DNA from: Bacteroidales bacterium
Lineage (GTDB): Bacteria > Bacteroidota > Bacteroidia > Bacteroidales > JAIOZK01
Reading direction: 5' to 3'
Assembly (NCBI GenBank): GCA_021738625.1
Contig: JAIPBS010000024.1
Span: 1 to 60,819 of the forward strand
Length of the DNA: 60,819 nt
Shown here: positions 34,685-43,237 of the stretch, one piece after another
Layout of the letters: each line of letters opens with the position of its first letter
Numbering within the stretch: the first letter of the stretch is position 1
Notes under the pieces: generated by a model
What the model was told of the DNA's origin: nothing
The model's database searches: none
What the model saw: the letters and a program-made list of their open reading frames with translations, nothing else
Translations under genes and position numbers: made by a program

Positions 34685-34803
34685 TCAGATACTTGCCATC
34701 AAAACTCTTTTTATTGAGATTGAGTATCACCCGGTCTCCTATATTAATGATTTCCAGGTTCTTCATATCAGTCTTTTTGCATAAATACAAAAACAATTGC
34801 TTG

Positions 34804-36546
34804 TTAAATTCCCAGGTCCTCGATCACCTGATCAATCCGCTCTTCAAGCTTCTCATTAATTTTTTCATATTCTTCAGGATCATCCAGCTTTTCCTTCACA
34901 CTGAAGTAGAACTTGATCTTGGGCTCGGTGCCCGAGGGGCGCATGCTGATTTTTGTACCGTCTTCCGTAAAAAACTGTAATACATTTGATTTTGGAAGAT
35001 CAATATGCTTTTCGATATTGTTGACCAAATCCTTTTCAATTTGTTTCAGATAATCCTTTACGATTATTACCTTGCTACCATTGATCTCCACGGGAGGATG
35101 ATCCCTGAAGTCCTCCATCATCTGCTTTATTTTTGCTTCTCCGGCCTTACCCTTCCGCACAACCGAAAGCAGGCGCTCTTTGTAAAAGCCATACCGCAGA
35201 TAGATCTCGATGAGTACTTCATAAAGGGTTTTTCCTTTTTCCACAGCCCAGGCCGTGGTTTCTGCCAGCATGGCACAGGCGCTCACAGCATCCTTATCCC
35301 TCACAAAATCCCCGATCATATAACCATAGCTCTCTTCACCGCCAACGATGTATTTCATTTTACCTTCATACTCGCGGATCTTGTCAGCAATGAATTTAAA
35401 GCCTGTTAACACATCAAAATATTCCACCTTAAAATCCCTGGCGATATCGGCAAGAATTTCGCTTGTTACAATGGTTTTAACAATATATTCTTTGCCGCTC
35501 AGTTTCTCATTGCTTTCCCATTTTCCCAGCATATAATAGATCAGTAGTGCGGCGGTCTGATTTCCATTTAGCAAAACAAAATCGCCCTTCGAATTTTTTA
35601 CAGCGATACCCACGCGATCAGCATCAGGATCGGTGGCCATGATAAGATCAGCCTTTAGTTGCTTTCCTTTTTTCAAGGCCATTTCCATGGCGGCTGTTTC
35701 TTCCGGATTGGGCGACTTAACCGTTGGGAAATCCCCATCGGTAATACCTTGTTCTTCCACCGTGTGCACATTTGTAAAACCATACATTTCCAGGGCTTCG
35801 GGTATCAGTTTATAGCCGGTTCCGTGGAGGGGGGTGTAAACAATTACCAGATCCTTGTGCTTTTTTATGATATCCGGCGACAGCGATTGTTTTTTGATTT
35901 CCTGAAGATAAAGCCTGTCAATATCTTCGCCAATGATGTGAATTTTGCCGTCATCACCCGCAAAGTTCACTTCATCAATGGCTTCGATCTTTTTCACTTC
36001 CTCGATCACATTCACATCATGGGGGTTAATCATTTGTGCGCCATCATCCCAGTATGCCTTATATCCGTTGTATTCTTTTGGGTTGTGGGAAGCGGTTATC
36101 ACAACGCCGCTCTGGCATTTCAAATGACGAATGGTAAAGGATAATTCAGGGGTGGGTCGTAAACTGTCGAACAGAAAAACTTCAAAGCCATTGGCTGAAA
36201 ATACTTCAGCGGCAATTTTTGCAAAGTGATCGCTATTGTTCCTGGAATCATACGCGATGGCCACCCGGATCGGTTTCACCTCCGGGAACATTTCTTTCAG
36301 ATAGTTCGACAAACCTTGTGTGGCCATGCCAACCGTGTATTTGTTCATCCTGTTGGAACCGGTTCCCATAATGCCTCTAAGGCCTCCCGTACCAAATTCC
36401 AGATCTTTGTAAAAGCATTCGACCAGCTCTGTGGGCTCATTCTCGATCATATACCTTACCCTGGCCTTGGTTTCTTCATCAAATTGGCCTTTTAACCACT
36501 TTTCAGCTTTCTTTATTATTTCCGGGTCCATTTTTGATTTTGACAT
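34804..36546 (-). CDS. Phosphohexomutase (phosphoglucomutase/phosphomannomutase type)
   Basis: 580 residues from the ATG at 36546; an earlier ATG at 36588 lies inside the rfbD-like gene. An alpha-D-phosphohexomutase: the active-site Ser153 in ITASHNPKEYNGYK, metal loop ATDPDADRVGIAV, sugar-binding GGEESYG and phosphate-binding RPSGTEPKIKFYF. It interconverts glucose or mannose 1- and 6-phosphates and so feeds nucleotide sugars. It lies 14 bp after the rfbD-like gene and is the last gene of the sugar operon. Confidence 0.9.
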   Translation of the reverse strand: MSKSKMDPEIIKKAEKWLKGQFDEETKARVRYMIENEPTELVECFYKDLEFGTGGLRGIMGTGSNRMNKYTVGMATQGLSNYLKEMFPEVKPIRVAIAYDSRNNSDHFAKIAAEVFSANGFEVFLFDSLRPTPELSFTIRHLKCQSGVVITASHNPKEYNGYKAYWDDGAQMINPHDVNVIEEVKKIEAIDEVNFAGDDGKIHIIGEDIDRLYLQEIKKQSLSPDIIKKHKDLVIVYTPLHGTGYKLIPEALEMYGFTNVHTVEEQGITDGDFPTVKSPNPEETAAMEMALKKGKQLKADLIMATDPDADRVGIAVKNSKGDFVLLNGNQTAALLIYYMLGKWESNEKLSGKEYIVKTIVTSEILADIARDFKVEYFDVLTGFKFIADKIREYEGKMKYIVGGEESYGYMIGDFVRDKDAVSACAMLAETTAWAVEKGKTLYEVLIEIYLRYGFYKERLLSVVRKGKAGEAKIKQMMEDFRDHPPVEINGSKVIIVKDYLKQIEKDLVNNIEKHIDLPKSNVLQFFTEDGTKISMRPSGTEPKIKFYFSVKEKLDDPEEYEKINEKLEERIDQVIEDLGI

Positions 36547-36560
36547 ATTTGTTTGTTTTT

Positions 36561-37427
36561 TTATGATTCCACTATTCTTTTGATGCATTCATGGAGGCTT
36601 ATTCTCCAATAAGGGATTTCAAGCCCAAAATCCTTTTTGATCTTCGCTTTGTTCATCACGCTATAATGAGGCCTCTCTGCCGGCAATGGAAAATCTTTTG
36701 CTTCAATGGGTTTGATATCACATTGGATACCTGCCAACTCAACCACTGCAACTGCAAAATCGTACCAACCGGCCACCCCTTCATTGCTATAATGGTAGAT
36801 ATCCCTTCCCTGGATTTTTCTGCCGGATGAAATAATTTTCATGATAGCATCAGCCAGATCAAAGGCGTGAGTGGGGGTTCCAACCTGATCAAATACCACA
36901 TTCAGGCTATCTTTATCTTTTGCATGTTTCATGATGGTTTTTACAAAATTTCCTCCAAATTCAGAGTACATCCAGGATGTCCGGATAATCATGCCATTGT
37001 CAATGTTGTCAAGAAACAGCTCCTCTCCCGTAAACTTCGAGTCGGCATATACGGATAAAGGATCAGGTTTGTCGCTTTCAATATAAGGCTTGTTGCTTTT
37101 TCCGTTAAAAACGAAATCGGTTGAAATATGGATCATCGCGCAACCGTGCTTGTTACATGCTTCCGCCAGTATCTTCACGGCTTCGGCATTGATCTTACGC
37201 GCCATTTCGGGTTCGCTTTCAGCCTTGTCAACCGCAGTATAGCTGGCACAGTTAATCACATAATCAAACTTGTTGGATTTAAAAAAATCACTCACTTCCT
37301 TGCTTCTGGTGATGTCAAGCTCTTCTACATCCGTGAAAACAAAAGTGAACCGCCCATAATTTTTAGAGAGCTTTTTCAGTTCATTGCCAAGTTGTCCGTT
37401 ACCTCCCGTAACTAGAATATTTTTCAT
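36561..37427 (-). CDS. rfbD: dTDP-4-dehydrorhamnose reductase-like SDR
   Basis: 288 residues of the extended-SDR family. NAD(P) loop VTGGNGQLGNEL, then NCASYTAVDKAE, ISTDFVFNG (family typical), catalytic Tyr and Lys in VYADSKFTGEE and RTSWMYSEFGGNF. RfbD reduces dTDP-4-dehydro-rhamnose to dTDP-L-rhamnose. The other rml genes are not in this window, so the assignment rests on sequence pattern only. It begins two bases after the UDP-glucuronate decarboxylase stop. Confidence 0.85.
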   Translation of the reverse strand: MKNILVTGGNGQLGNELKKLSKNYGRFTFVFTDVEELDITRSKEVSDFFKSNKFDYVINCASYTAVDKAESEPEMARKINAEAVKILAEACNKHGCAMIHISTDFVFNGKSNKPYIESDKPDPLSVYADSKFTGEELFLDNIDNGMIIRTSWMYSEFGGNFVKTIMKHAKDKDSLNVVFDQVGTPTHAFDLADAIMKIISSGRKIQGRDIYHYSNEGVAGWYDFAVAVVELAGIQCDIKPIEAKDFPLPAERPHYSVMNKAKIKKDFGLEIPYWRISLHECIKRIVES

Positions 37428-37429
37428 GT

Positions 37430-38365
37430 TTAAATAATAGTTTTAAAATATTCAATGGTTTTCTCAAGTCCTTTTTCGAGCGGAATATGTGGTTCCCATT
37501 CGAGTTTTTCCCGGGCCAAACTAATGTTGGGCTGCCGCTGCATGGGATCATCCGAAGGAAGCGACTTAAAAATGACCTTTGATTTGGAGCCGGTCATATG
37601 GATCACTTTCTCGGCCAGTTCAAGGATGGTAAACTCACCGGGGTTTCCGATATTGACAGGACCGGTAAATTCCAGCGGGGAGGCCATCATACGGATCATC
37701 CCTTCGATCAGATCGTCCACATACTGAAAGCTCCGTGTTTGTTTACCATCTCCATAAACCGTAATATCCTGGTCTCTGAGCGCCTGCACGATAAAATTTG
37801 AAACCACCCTTCCGTCATTCGGATGCATGCGCGGGCCATAGGTATTAAATATGCGCACAATTTTAATTTTTACATTGTTTTGCTTGTGATAGTTTACGAA
37901 CAGGGTTTCTGCGCATCGCTTTCCTTCATCATAACACGCCCTTTCTCCGATCGGGTTCACATGTCCCCAGTAGTCTTCGGTTTGCGGATGGATTTCGGGA
38001 TCCCCGTATACTTCTGAGGTAGAGGCCTGCAAAATCCTCGCTTTAATGCGTTTGGCAAGACCGAGCATATTAACCGCTCCCATTACCGAGGTCTTTACCG
38101 TTTTGATCGGGTTGTATTGGTAGTGTATAGGTGAGGCCGGACAGGCAAGATTGTAAATCTCGTCCACCTCAATTAAGAACGGCATGGTGATATCGTGCCG
38201 CACCAGCTCAAAATATGGATTATCGAGCAGATGTACGACATTCTCTTTCTGCCCTGTAAAATAATTATCAAGGCAAATCACCTCATTGTCTTCATTCAGA
38301 AGACGTTCGCAAAGATGCGAACCCAGGAAACCGGCGCCACCTGTCACCAGAATTTTCTTTTTCAT
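37430..38365 (-). CDS. UDP-glucuronate decarboxylase (UDP-xylose synthase)
   Basis: 311 residues, extended SDR. NAD loop [12 protein letters not shown], then [47 protein letters not shown], catalytic Tyr/Lys in [11 protein letters not shown] and [20 protein letters not shown]: the complete set for UXS. It converts UDP-glucuronate to UDP-xylose with internal NAD recycling. The upstream gene encodes the enzyme making UDP-glucuronate; an intrinsic terminator lies between them, so this gene may have its own promoter. Confidence 0.93.
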   Translation of the reverse strand: MKKKILVTGGAGFLGSHLCERLLNEDNEVICLDNYFTGQKENVVHLLDNPYFELVRHDITMPFLIEVDEIYNLACPASPIHYQYNPIKTVKTSVMGAVNMLGLAKRIKARILQASTSEVYGDPEIHPQTEDYWGHVNPIGERACYDEGKRCAETLFVNYHKQNNVKIKIVRIFNTYGPRMHPNDGRVVSNFIVQALRDQDITVYGDGKQTRSFQYVDDLIEGMIRMMASPLEFTGPVNIGNPGEFTILELAEKVIHMTGSKSKVIFKSLPSDDPMQRQPNISLAREKLEWEPHIPLEKGLEKTIEYFKTII

Positions 38366-38390
38366 TCGGTTATTTTTTTATAAATATAAA

Positions 38391-38422
38391 AAAAGCCTGA
38401 CAATAAAGATTACCAGGCTTTT
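38391..38422 (-). terminator. Intrinsic terminator after UDP-glucose dehydrogenase
   Basis: AAAAGCCTG and CAGGCTTTT stem around 14 bases. On the minus strand it is followed by a T run, so it ends the dehydrogenase transcript. Confidence 0.8.
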
Positions 38423-38442
38423 AAAAATCTCATTTATGAACG

Positions 38443-39765
38443 TTAATCCGTATTCAATCCGATGCAATAATAATCATAGCCTTTCCCCTTCATTTCCCTC
38501 ACATCGTATATGTTACGACCGTCAAATACTACTTTATTTTTGAGAAGTTTGCCCATTACATTGAAGTTGGGATATCGGAATTCATTCCATTCCGTCATGA
38601 TGATCAAAGCATCCGCATCGATGAGGGCCTCATACTGATCGCCGGCATATTCGATTGCATCGCCTATTCTTCTTTTTGATTCTTCCATTGCAGCCGGATC
38701 ATATCCTTTCACTTTCGCACCGGCTTTGAGCAGTTTGTCGATAACGACCAGGGCCGGGGCTTCGCGCATATCATCGGTACGCGGCTTGAAAGACAAGCCC
38801 CAAAGGGCGAATACCTTTCCTTTCAAATCTTCACCAAAATATTTGATGACTTTTTTAAACATAACCTCTTTCTGGCTCTCATTAACATCTTCTACTGATT
38901 TCAACACACGCAGTGAATAGCCATGCGAATCAGCCGTTCTGATCAGGGCTTTAACATCTTTGGGGAAACATGAACCGCCGTAACCCGCACCGGGATAAAT
39001 AAACTTATGACCTATGCGCGTGTCGGTTCCAATCCCTTTGCGTACCATATTTACGTCCGCTCCTACAATCTCACACAAATTGGCGATGTCATTCATAAAG
39101 CTAATTTTGGTTGCCAGCATTGAATTGGCCGCATATTTGGTCATCTCGGCTGAAACGATATCCATAAAGATCACAGGATGACCGTTCAGTGTGAAGGGCT
39201 TGTACAAACGCTTCATAATGTCTTCGGCTCTATCCGAATCAAGACCTACCACAATGCGGTCGGGTTTCAGGAAGTCTTCAACCGCAGCGCCTTCTTTGAG
39301 AAACTCTGGATTTGAGGCCACATCAAAGGGAATATCTTCACCTCTCTTATCGAGCTCTTCTTTAATGGCTTCTCTAACTTTTTCAGCTGTTCCAACCGGA
39401 ACGGTGCTTTTGGTGACCATCAGCACATAATCCTTCATACTTTTCCCAACAGTTCTGGCTACCTCAATAACATACTTCAGGTCGGCGCTTCCGTCCTCAT
39501 CCGGTGGCGTGCCCACTGCACTAAAAACAACATCCGCCCCTTCAAGGCTTTCCGCCAGGTCGGTGGTAAAACTCAATCTGTCCTTTTTAACGTTTCTCTG
39601 AACCATTTCCTCAAGTCCGGGCTCGTAAATGGGAATAATGCCCTTTTTCAGATTTTCTACCTTCTGCTGGTCAATATCCACGCATACCACATCTATACCC
39701 ACTTCTGCAAAACAGGTTCCGGTAACAAGGCCCACATATCCTGTTCCGGCAATTGAAATTTTCAT
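38443..39765 (-). CDS. ugd: UDP-glucose 6-dehydrogenase
   Basis: 440 residues. It oxidises UDP-glucose twice to UDP-glucuronate with NAD. Rossmann start ISIAGTGYVGLVTGTCFAE, substrate segment STVPVGTAEKV, NPEFLKEGAAVEDF, catalytic Cys in GYGGSCFPKDVKAL (Cys near residue 260) and WGLSFKPRTDDMREAPA. Start supported by the promoter box at 39798-39805. Confidence 0.96.
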   Translation of the reverse strand: MKISIAGTGYVGLVTGTCFAEVGIDVVCVDIDQQKVENLKKGIIPIYEPGLEEMVQRNVKKDRLSFTTDLAESLEGADVVFSAVGTPPDEDGSADLKYVIEVARTVGKSMKDYVLMVTKSTVPVGTAEKVREAIKEELDKRGEDIPFDVASNPEFLKEGAAVEDFLKPDRIVVGLDSDRAEDIMKRLYKPFTLNGHPVIFMDIVSAEMTKYAANSMLATKISFMNDIANLCEIVGADVNMVRKGIGTDTRIGHKFIYPGAGYGGSCFPKDVKALIRTADSHGYSLRVLKSVEDVNESQKEVMFKKVIKYFGEDLKGKVFALWGLSFKPRTDDMREAPALVVIDKLLKAGAKVKGYDPAAMEESKRRIGDAIEYAGDQYEALIDADALIIMTEWNEFRYPNFNVMGKLLKNKVVFDGRNIYDVREMKGKGYDYYCIGLNTD

Positions 39766-39797
39766 AATCTATCGTTTTGGTTAGATATTATTTGAGG

Positions 39798-39805
39798 CAA
39801 ATATA
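39798..39805 (-). promoter_or_regulatory. -7 promoter box for ugd (TATATTTG)
   Basis: Exact TAnnTTTG box on the minus strand, 32 bp upstream of the ugd ATG. Confidence 0.6.
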
Positions 39806-39857
39806 AAACTTATTCAGTAATGCATTGCTTAAATGGACGGATTTAATCGCAGAATAT

Positions 39858-39995
39858 TCACTTCAGGATTTCATCAAAGTTCAGGTCCTGAGATGCAAGT
39901 ACGAACATGGTTGTGGGCAACTCTTTAACTTTTTCTATCAAATCCGTGTAATAATCAATAAAGTTATCATCCGGAGTTTTCAACTCCAGGACCAT
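39858..39995 (-). pseudogene. 45-codon gene fragment abutting repeat R1
   Basis: A short frame reading LELKTPDDNFIDYYTDLIEK and then VKELPTTMFVLASQDLNFDE, ending at a TGA. It has the look of a genuine protein C-terminus (amphipathic helix, then a strand) rather than noise; it recalls the cytoplasmic tail of some transporters, but I cannot name it. The frame is cut at its 5' side by a fragment of repeat R1, whose CAT supplies the apparent ATG. A real 45-residue protein is possible but less likely. Confidence 0.4.
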
Positions 39996-40018
39996 TTTTA
40001 ATAGGATTCAGTATAAAT
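39994..40018 (+). repeat. Double-hairpin repeat R1, fragment E
   Basis: ATTTTTAATAGGATTCAGTA matches the 3' end of copy C (ATTTTTAATAAGATTCAATA) at all but two positions. Only this ~25-bp end is present, without the first hairpin. Confidence 0.6.
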
Positions 40019-40033
40019 CTTTGGCCAGTGATG

Positions 40034-40615
40034 CTAAAAATACAGCGCCTGGTTTTTGCATCTGAAAGAAATATCCGCCTCCATCAACCGCTTGTATTCT
40101 TTTTGCTTTACCCTCGACTGGTGATTCCTGAAGGTAAGCATGGCGATGGCCTCCCACAAAAACACCCAGCCACCGATATAAAAAACCTCTGTTAAACTTA
40201 AATACAACCAATCGGAATGCGGTAACGACCGCAGGTAAAATCCGACCGAAAGCGAAAAAAGAGAAACCAGGAGGAAGAACAAAATCCTGCGCAATGTTTC
40301 TTTTCTCTTTTTTTGCTGGTTGAAAAGCAGGAATAAGAAAAACTGCGAAAGCCCTTCCCGGATCTGCTCTTCTTTTTTTTCTTGCCTGATGTCTTCACCC
40401 ACATCAATCTTCAAAGCCACATTATATTTTAAAGGAATATCAGAGGAACAACTTTCAAGATACCCCCTAAGCAAGGAATTCAAATCTTTGCGGTTGTATG
40501 GCGCAGGATCAAGCCGGTTAAAAACTTCATCATAATGGTTAACCGCCACATTGATAATGTATTTACCGCTCTCAGGATCTTTTGGATAAATCCGGTCAAG
40601 TAAATTGTTTTTCAT
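40034..40615 (-). CDS. Conserved two-helix membrane protein, unknown function
   Basis: 193 residues. A soluble front with DPAPYNRKDLNSLLRGYLES and DIPLKYNVALKID, a charged helix, then two membrane helices (ILFFLLVSLFSLSVGFYL and VFYIGGWVFLWEAIAMLTF) and a basic end. The pattern Asp-Pro-x-Pro-[FY]-x-x-x-Asp-Leu, a basic stretch, then GGWV-x-[LM]-W near the end recalls a widespread uncharacterised bacterial family. No motif suggests a reaction. It stands alone between the R1 fragment and the tRNA gene. Confidence 0.7.
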   Translation of the reverse strand: MKNNLLDRIYPKDPESGKYIINVAVNHYDEVFNRLDPAPYNRKDLNSLLRGYLESCSSDIPLKYNVALKIDVGEDIRQEKKEEQIREGLSQFFLFLLFNQQKKRKETLRRILFFLLVSLFSLSVGFYLRSLPHSDWLYLSLTEVFYIGGWVFLWEAIAMLTFRNHQSRVKQKEYKRLMEADISFRCKNQALYF

Positions 40616-40712
40616 GCATGCAAATTAATGAAAGCCTGAGAAACAAACAAAAACTACCTTATCGTCTTTTTGCTCAATGAGAAATGCGCGTGATAATAAT
40701 GGTGGCTAAATG

Positions 40713-40740
40713 CAAAAAGCCGGACAAAAAGTCCGGCTTC
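40713..40740 (-). terminator. Intrinsic terminator after tRNA-Lys
   Basis: Stem AAGCCGGAC and GTCCGGCTT around TTTTT, followed by T residues on the minus strand, a few bases after the tRNA end. Confidence 0.85.
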
Positions 40741-40744
40741 ATCG

Positions 40745-40817
40745 TGATCCGGGAGGGGCTCGAACCCTCGACCCACGGCTTAAAAGGCCGTTGCTCTACC
40801 GACTGAGCTACCGAATC
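40745..40817 (-). tRNA. tRNA-Lys (anticodon TTT)
   Basis: 73 nt on the minus strand. Acceptor stem GATTCGG pairs with CCGGATC with one G-T wobble, discriminator A. D arm TAGCTCAGTCGGTAGAGCA, anticodon loop CTTTTAA giving TTT, T arm GAGGGTTCGAGCCCCTC. The CCA end is not encoded. It has its own promoter box and terminator. Confidence 0.95.
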
Positions 40818-40839
40818 ATCCCTTTTGTAAAAGAGGGTG

Positions 40840-40847
40840 CAAAAGTA
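40840..40847 (-). promoter_or_regulatory. -7 promoter box for tRNA-Lys (TACTTTTG)
   Basis: Exact TAnnTTTG box on the minus strand, 22 bp before the mature 5' end. Confidence 0.6.
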
Positions 40848-40887
40848 GATACTTTTTTAGAAATATCCAAAGCAAACCCGGTAAAAA

Positions 40888-41499
40888 TTATACGATATCG
40901 CCCTTACCTTCCCGAACGATCTCAGGCTCATCGCCTGTGCAATCAATGATGGTTGAAGGCTGGTTATCGCCGGGGCCTCCGTCTATCACAATATCGACTG
41001 TTTTTTTATAGCGCTCGTGGATCAGCTCCGGATCGGTTGTGTATTCGATCAGTTCATCATCATCATGGATGGAAGTGGTCATGATCGGATGGCCGAGTTC
41101 CTTCACGATCTCTGAAGCAATATTGTTTTCAGGTATCCTGATCCCTACCGTCTTTTTGTTGTTCTGGAATATCTTCGGGATTTTGTTGTTCGCATTCAGA
41201 ATAAAAGTATAAGGACCGGGCAGGCTTTTGCGCATGATCTTATAAACCCGGTTATCGATCGGCTTTGTATATTCGGACAACTGACTCAGGTCGTAAAACA
41301 CAAAAGAAAAGTTGGCTTTTTCCTTTTTGATGCCCTTGATCCATGCAATTTTTTCAATGGCGTTTGGGTTGGTGATGTCACAAGCCAGTCCGTATACCGT
41401 GTCGGTGGGATAAATGATCACACCGCCTGCGGCAAGGGTATCAACAACTTTTTTGATCTGTCGGGCGCTGGGGTTTTCGGGGTGTATTTTCAGCAACAT
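40888..41499 (-). CDS. L-threonylcarbamoyladenylate synthase family (Sua5/YciO)
   Basis: 203 residues. The family makes threonylcarbamoyl-AMP for the t6A modification of ANN-decoding tRNAs. Segments GGVIIYPTDTVYGLACDITN, IKGIKKEKANFSFVF, KSLPGPYTFIL, TVGIRIPENNIA and QPSTIIDCTG are characteristic. The K-R-x-x-K-P signature of TsaC is replaced by IKKEKANFSF, which points to the YciO side of the family, so tsaC activity is uncertain. It lies 35 bp after the SRP RNA on the same strand and may be read from the same promoter. Confidence 0.88.
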   Translation of the reverse strand: MLLKIHPENPSARQIKKVVDTLAAGGVIIYPTDTVYGLACDITNPNAIEKIAWIKGIKKEKANFSFVFYDLSQLSEYTKPIDNRVYKIMRKSLPGPYTFILNANNKIPKIFQNNKKTVGIRIPENNIASEIVKELGHPIMTTSIHDDDELIEYTTDPELIHERYKKTVDIVIDGGPGDNQPSTIIDCTGDEPEIVREGKGDIV

Positions 41500-41534
41500 A
41501 GGTATATATTTTCTAACTAACAGCTTTATCGAAA

Positions 41535-41636
41535 AATGGGTAAGCTACTTATATCGCACCGCTCAACCGCTTACCCTTGCTTCCTTCCGGACCTGGGGGA
41601 GTTCAGCGGGAGCTGGTCGTATAAGACTTACCCATT
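41535..41636 (-). ncRNA. ffs: Signal recognition particle RNA (small bacterial type)
   Basis: About 100 nt on the minus strand. The conserved apical hairpin is plain: CAGGTCCGGAAGGAAGCAAG, containing the GGAAG tetraloop and the asymmetric internal loop that bind Ffh. The two ends, AATGGGTAAG and CTTACCCATT in opposite orientation, pair as the base of the rod. A promoter box ends only a few bases before the predicted 5' end. The short frames drawn across it in either direction are not genes. Confidence 0.93.
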
Positions 41637-41638
41637 TG

Positions 41639-41646
41639 CAAATGTA
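41639..41646 (-). promoter_or_regulatory. -7 promoter box for SRP RNA (TACATTTG)
   Basis: Exact TAnnTTTG box on the minus strand; transcription from it would start at about 41632-41636, agreeing with the paired end of the RNA. Confidence 0.65.
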
Positions 41647-41703
41647 CAAAACCCCGGTTTCATAAACAACTATTTAGTAGATTAATTACTTGATATTATT
41701 TCG

Positions 41704-41711
41704 TACTTTTG
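41704..41711 (+). promoter_or_regulatory. -7 promoter box for the DUF4199-glycosyltransferase operon (TACTTTTG)
   Basis: Exact TAnnTTTG box 23 bp before the ATG at 41735, divergent from the SRP RNA promoter. Confidence 0.55.
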
Positions 41712-41734
41712 CCGTGTACCTAATCATTAAAGCC

Positions 41735-42259
41735 ATGAACAACAGCAGCAATGCCTTTTGGAAAGTGGTCATTTATTATGGATTGATCACCGCCCTGATC
41801 AGTATGATCCTGAAATTGATACTCTATATTGCAGACGTCAGGTTTTATTCCTGGCTTCATCTGATCCCCATTTTGGTTTTACTGGGTGGTCAGATATGGA
41901 GTGCCAAGGTTTTTCGGGATATATACAATGAAGGCGTTAGTTCTTTCGCGCAGATTTTCGGGATCACGATTTTGGTGGGATTACTGATAAGCCTGCTCAC
42001 CAGCGGGTTTTCCCTGGCGCTTTATGAACTCGACAGCAGCTACCTCACGGTTGCCGTACGGAATTTGAAGGAAATGCTCGAACAGGCTTATGAAATGGGA
42101 AACCTCAGCAGAGAGCGATACCAGGAAAGCCTGACCCAAATCGGCACCATGATGAAACCATTGCCTATTGCAATAGGACTTATGGTCAGGTACACAATAG
42201 CCAATATTGTGTTCTCTTTGCTGATCGCATTGTTCATAAAAAAAGAAAAACTGGATTAA
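41735..42259 (+). CDS. DUF4199 family membrane protein
   Basis: 174 residues from the ATG at 41735 (the 15 codons before it overlap the promoter). Four membrane helices: VVIYYGLITALISMILKLIL, WLHLIPILVLLGGQIW, FGITILVGLLISLLTSGFSL and a C-terminal YTIANIVFSLLIALFIKK, with a cytoplasmic-looking segment LSRERYQESLTQIGTMM between the last two. This is the arrangement of DUF4199 proteins, which in Bacteroidota usually precede a family 2 glycosyltransferase, as here (9 bp). Function unknown. Confidence 0.85.
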   Translation: MNNSSNAFWKVVIYYGLITALISMILKLILYIADVRFYSWLHLIPILVLLGGQIWSAKVFRDIYNEGVSSFAQIFGITILVGLLISLLTSGFSLALYELDSSYLTVAVRNLKEMLEQAYEMGNLSRERYQESLTQIGTMMKPLPIAIGLMVRYTIANIVFSLLIALFIKKEKLD

Positions 42260-42268
42260 ACAGATCAA

Positions 42269-43237
42269 ATGGATATCTCAATAGTCGTTCCCTTATATAA
42301 TGAAGAGGAATCATTACCGCACCTGCACGACTGGATTGTAAAAGTGATGCAGGAAAATAAATTCACCTATGAGATTGTTTTTGTAGATGACGGAAGCAAC
42401 GACAGTTCCTGGAAAGTGGTCGAGCGCCTGTCGCTTAAAAACCCCAATATCAAAGGTGTTAAGTTCAGGAGGAATTACGGTAAGTCGGCCGCTTTAAATC
42501 AGGGCTTTGTTGCCGCCGAAGCCGATGTGGTGATCACGATGGACGCCGACTTGCAGGATAGTCCCGAGGAGATCCCGGAGCTTTACAGGATGATCCAGGA
42601 AAAAGGTTACGACATGGTTTCGGGTTGGAAAAAAAAGCGTCACGACCCCCTCGGGAAAAGAATCCCTTCCAGGTTTTTCAACATGATCACGCGCAAGACA
42701 TCCGGCATCGGACTGCATGATTTCAATTGCGGTTTGAAAGCATACCGGCATGCCGTGGTAAAAAGCATAGAGGTTTACGGTGAAATGCACCGCTATATAC
42801 CCGTGATCGTTAAATGGGCCGGTTTCAAAAAGATCGGAGAAAAAGTAGTGCAACATCAGGCCCGCCAATACGGCAAAACCAAATTCGGAAGCGGCCGGTT
42901 GATCAAAGGCTATCTGGATTTGCTCACCATCATTTTCATTTCCAGGTTCGGGAAAAGACCCATGCATCTGTTCGGCACCCTGGGAACCATTCTTTTCATC
43001 ATCGGTTTCGGCATCGGGATTTACCTTTCCATAGCCAAAATATTCATGTCGCAATACAAGATGACCGAGCGTCCACTGTTCTATTTGGGCATTCTATCGA
43101 TGATCCTGGGCGTACAATTGTTCGTGGGCGGCTTCCTGGCCGAGATGATCTCCCGTTCCAACCACGACAGAAACCGGTATAATATTGAGAAAATGATCAA
43201 TACAAAATTGCAAAACTTATCTGAGCCGGATGCCTAA
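42269..43237 (+). CDS. Family 2 glycosyltransferase, polyprenyl-phosphate type
   Basis: 322 residues. GT-A fold: ISIVVPLYNEEESLPHL, FVDDGSNDSSW, the DxD-type motif MDADLQDSPEEI and GWKKKRHDPLGKRIPSR. Two C-terminal helices (FGTLGTILFIIGFGIGIYLS and FYLGILSMILGVQLFVGGFL) place it with the GtrB/ArnC/DPM1-like enzymes, which move a sugar from a nucleotide to polyprenyl phosphate. Sugar not predictable. It overlaps the next glycosyltransferase gene by 8 bp. Confidence 0.92.
   Translation: MDISIVVPLYNEEESLPHLHDWIVKVMQENKFTYEIVFVDDGSNDSSWKVVERLSLKNPNIKGVKFRRNYGKSAALNQGFVAAEADVVITMDADLQDSPEEIPELYRMIQEKGYDMVSGWKKKRHDPLGKRIPSRFFNMITRKTSGIGLHDFNCGLKAYRHAVVKSIEVYGEMHRYIPVIVKWAGFKKIGEKVVQHQARQYGKTKFGSGRLIKGYLDLLTIIFISRFGKRPMHLFGTLGTILFIIGFGIGIYLSIAKIFMSQYKMTERPLFYLGILSMILGVQLFVGGFLAEMISRSNHDRNRYNIEKMINTKLQNLSEPDA

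Noticed and set aside
41414..41665. 83-codon plus-strand frame across 41.5 kb
   Set aside because: It is the reverse complement of the SRP RNA, a frequent source of false protein calls.
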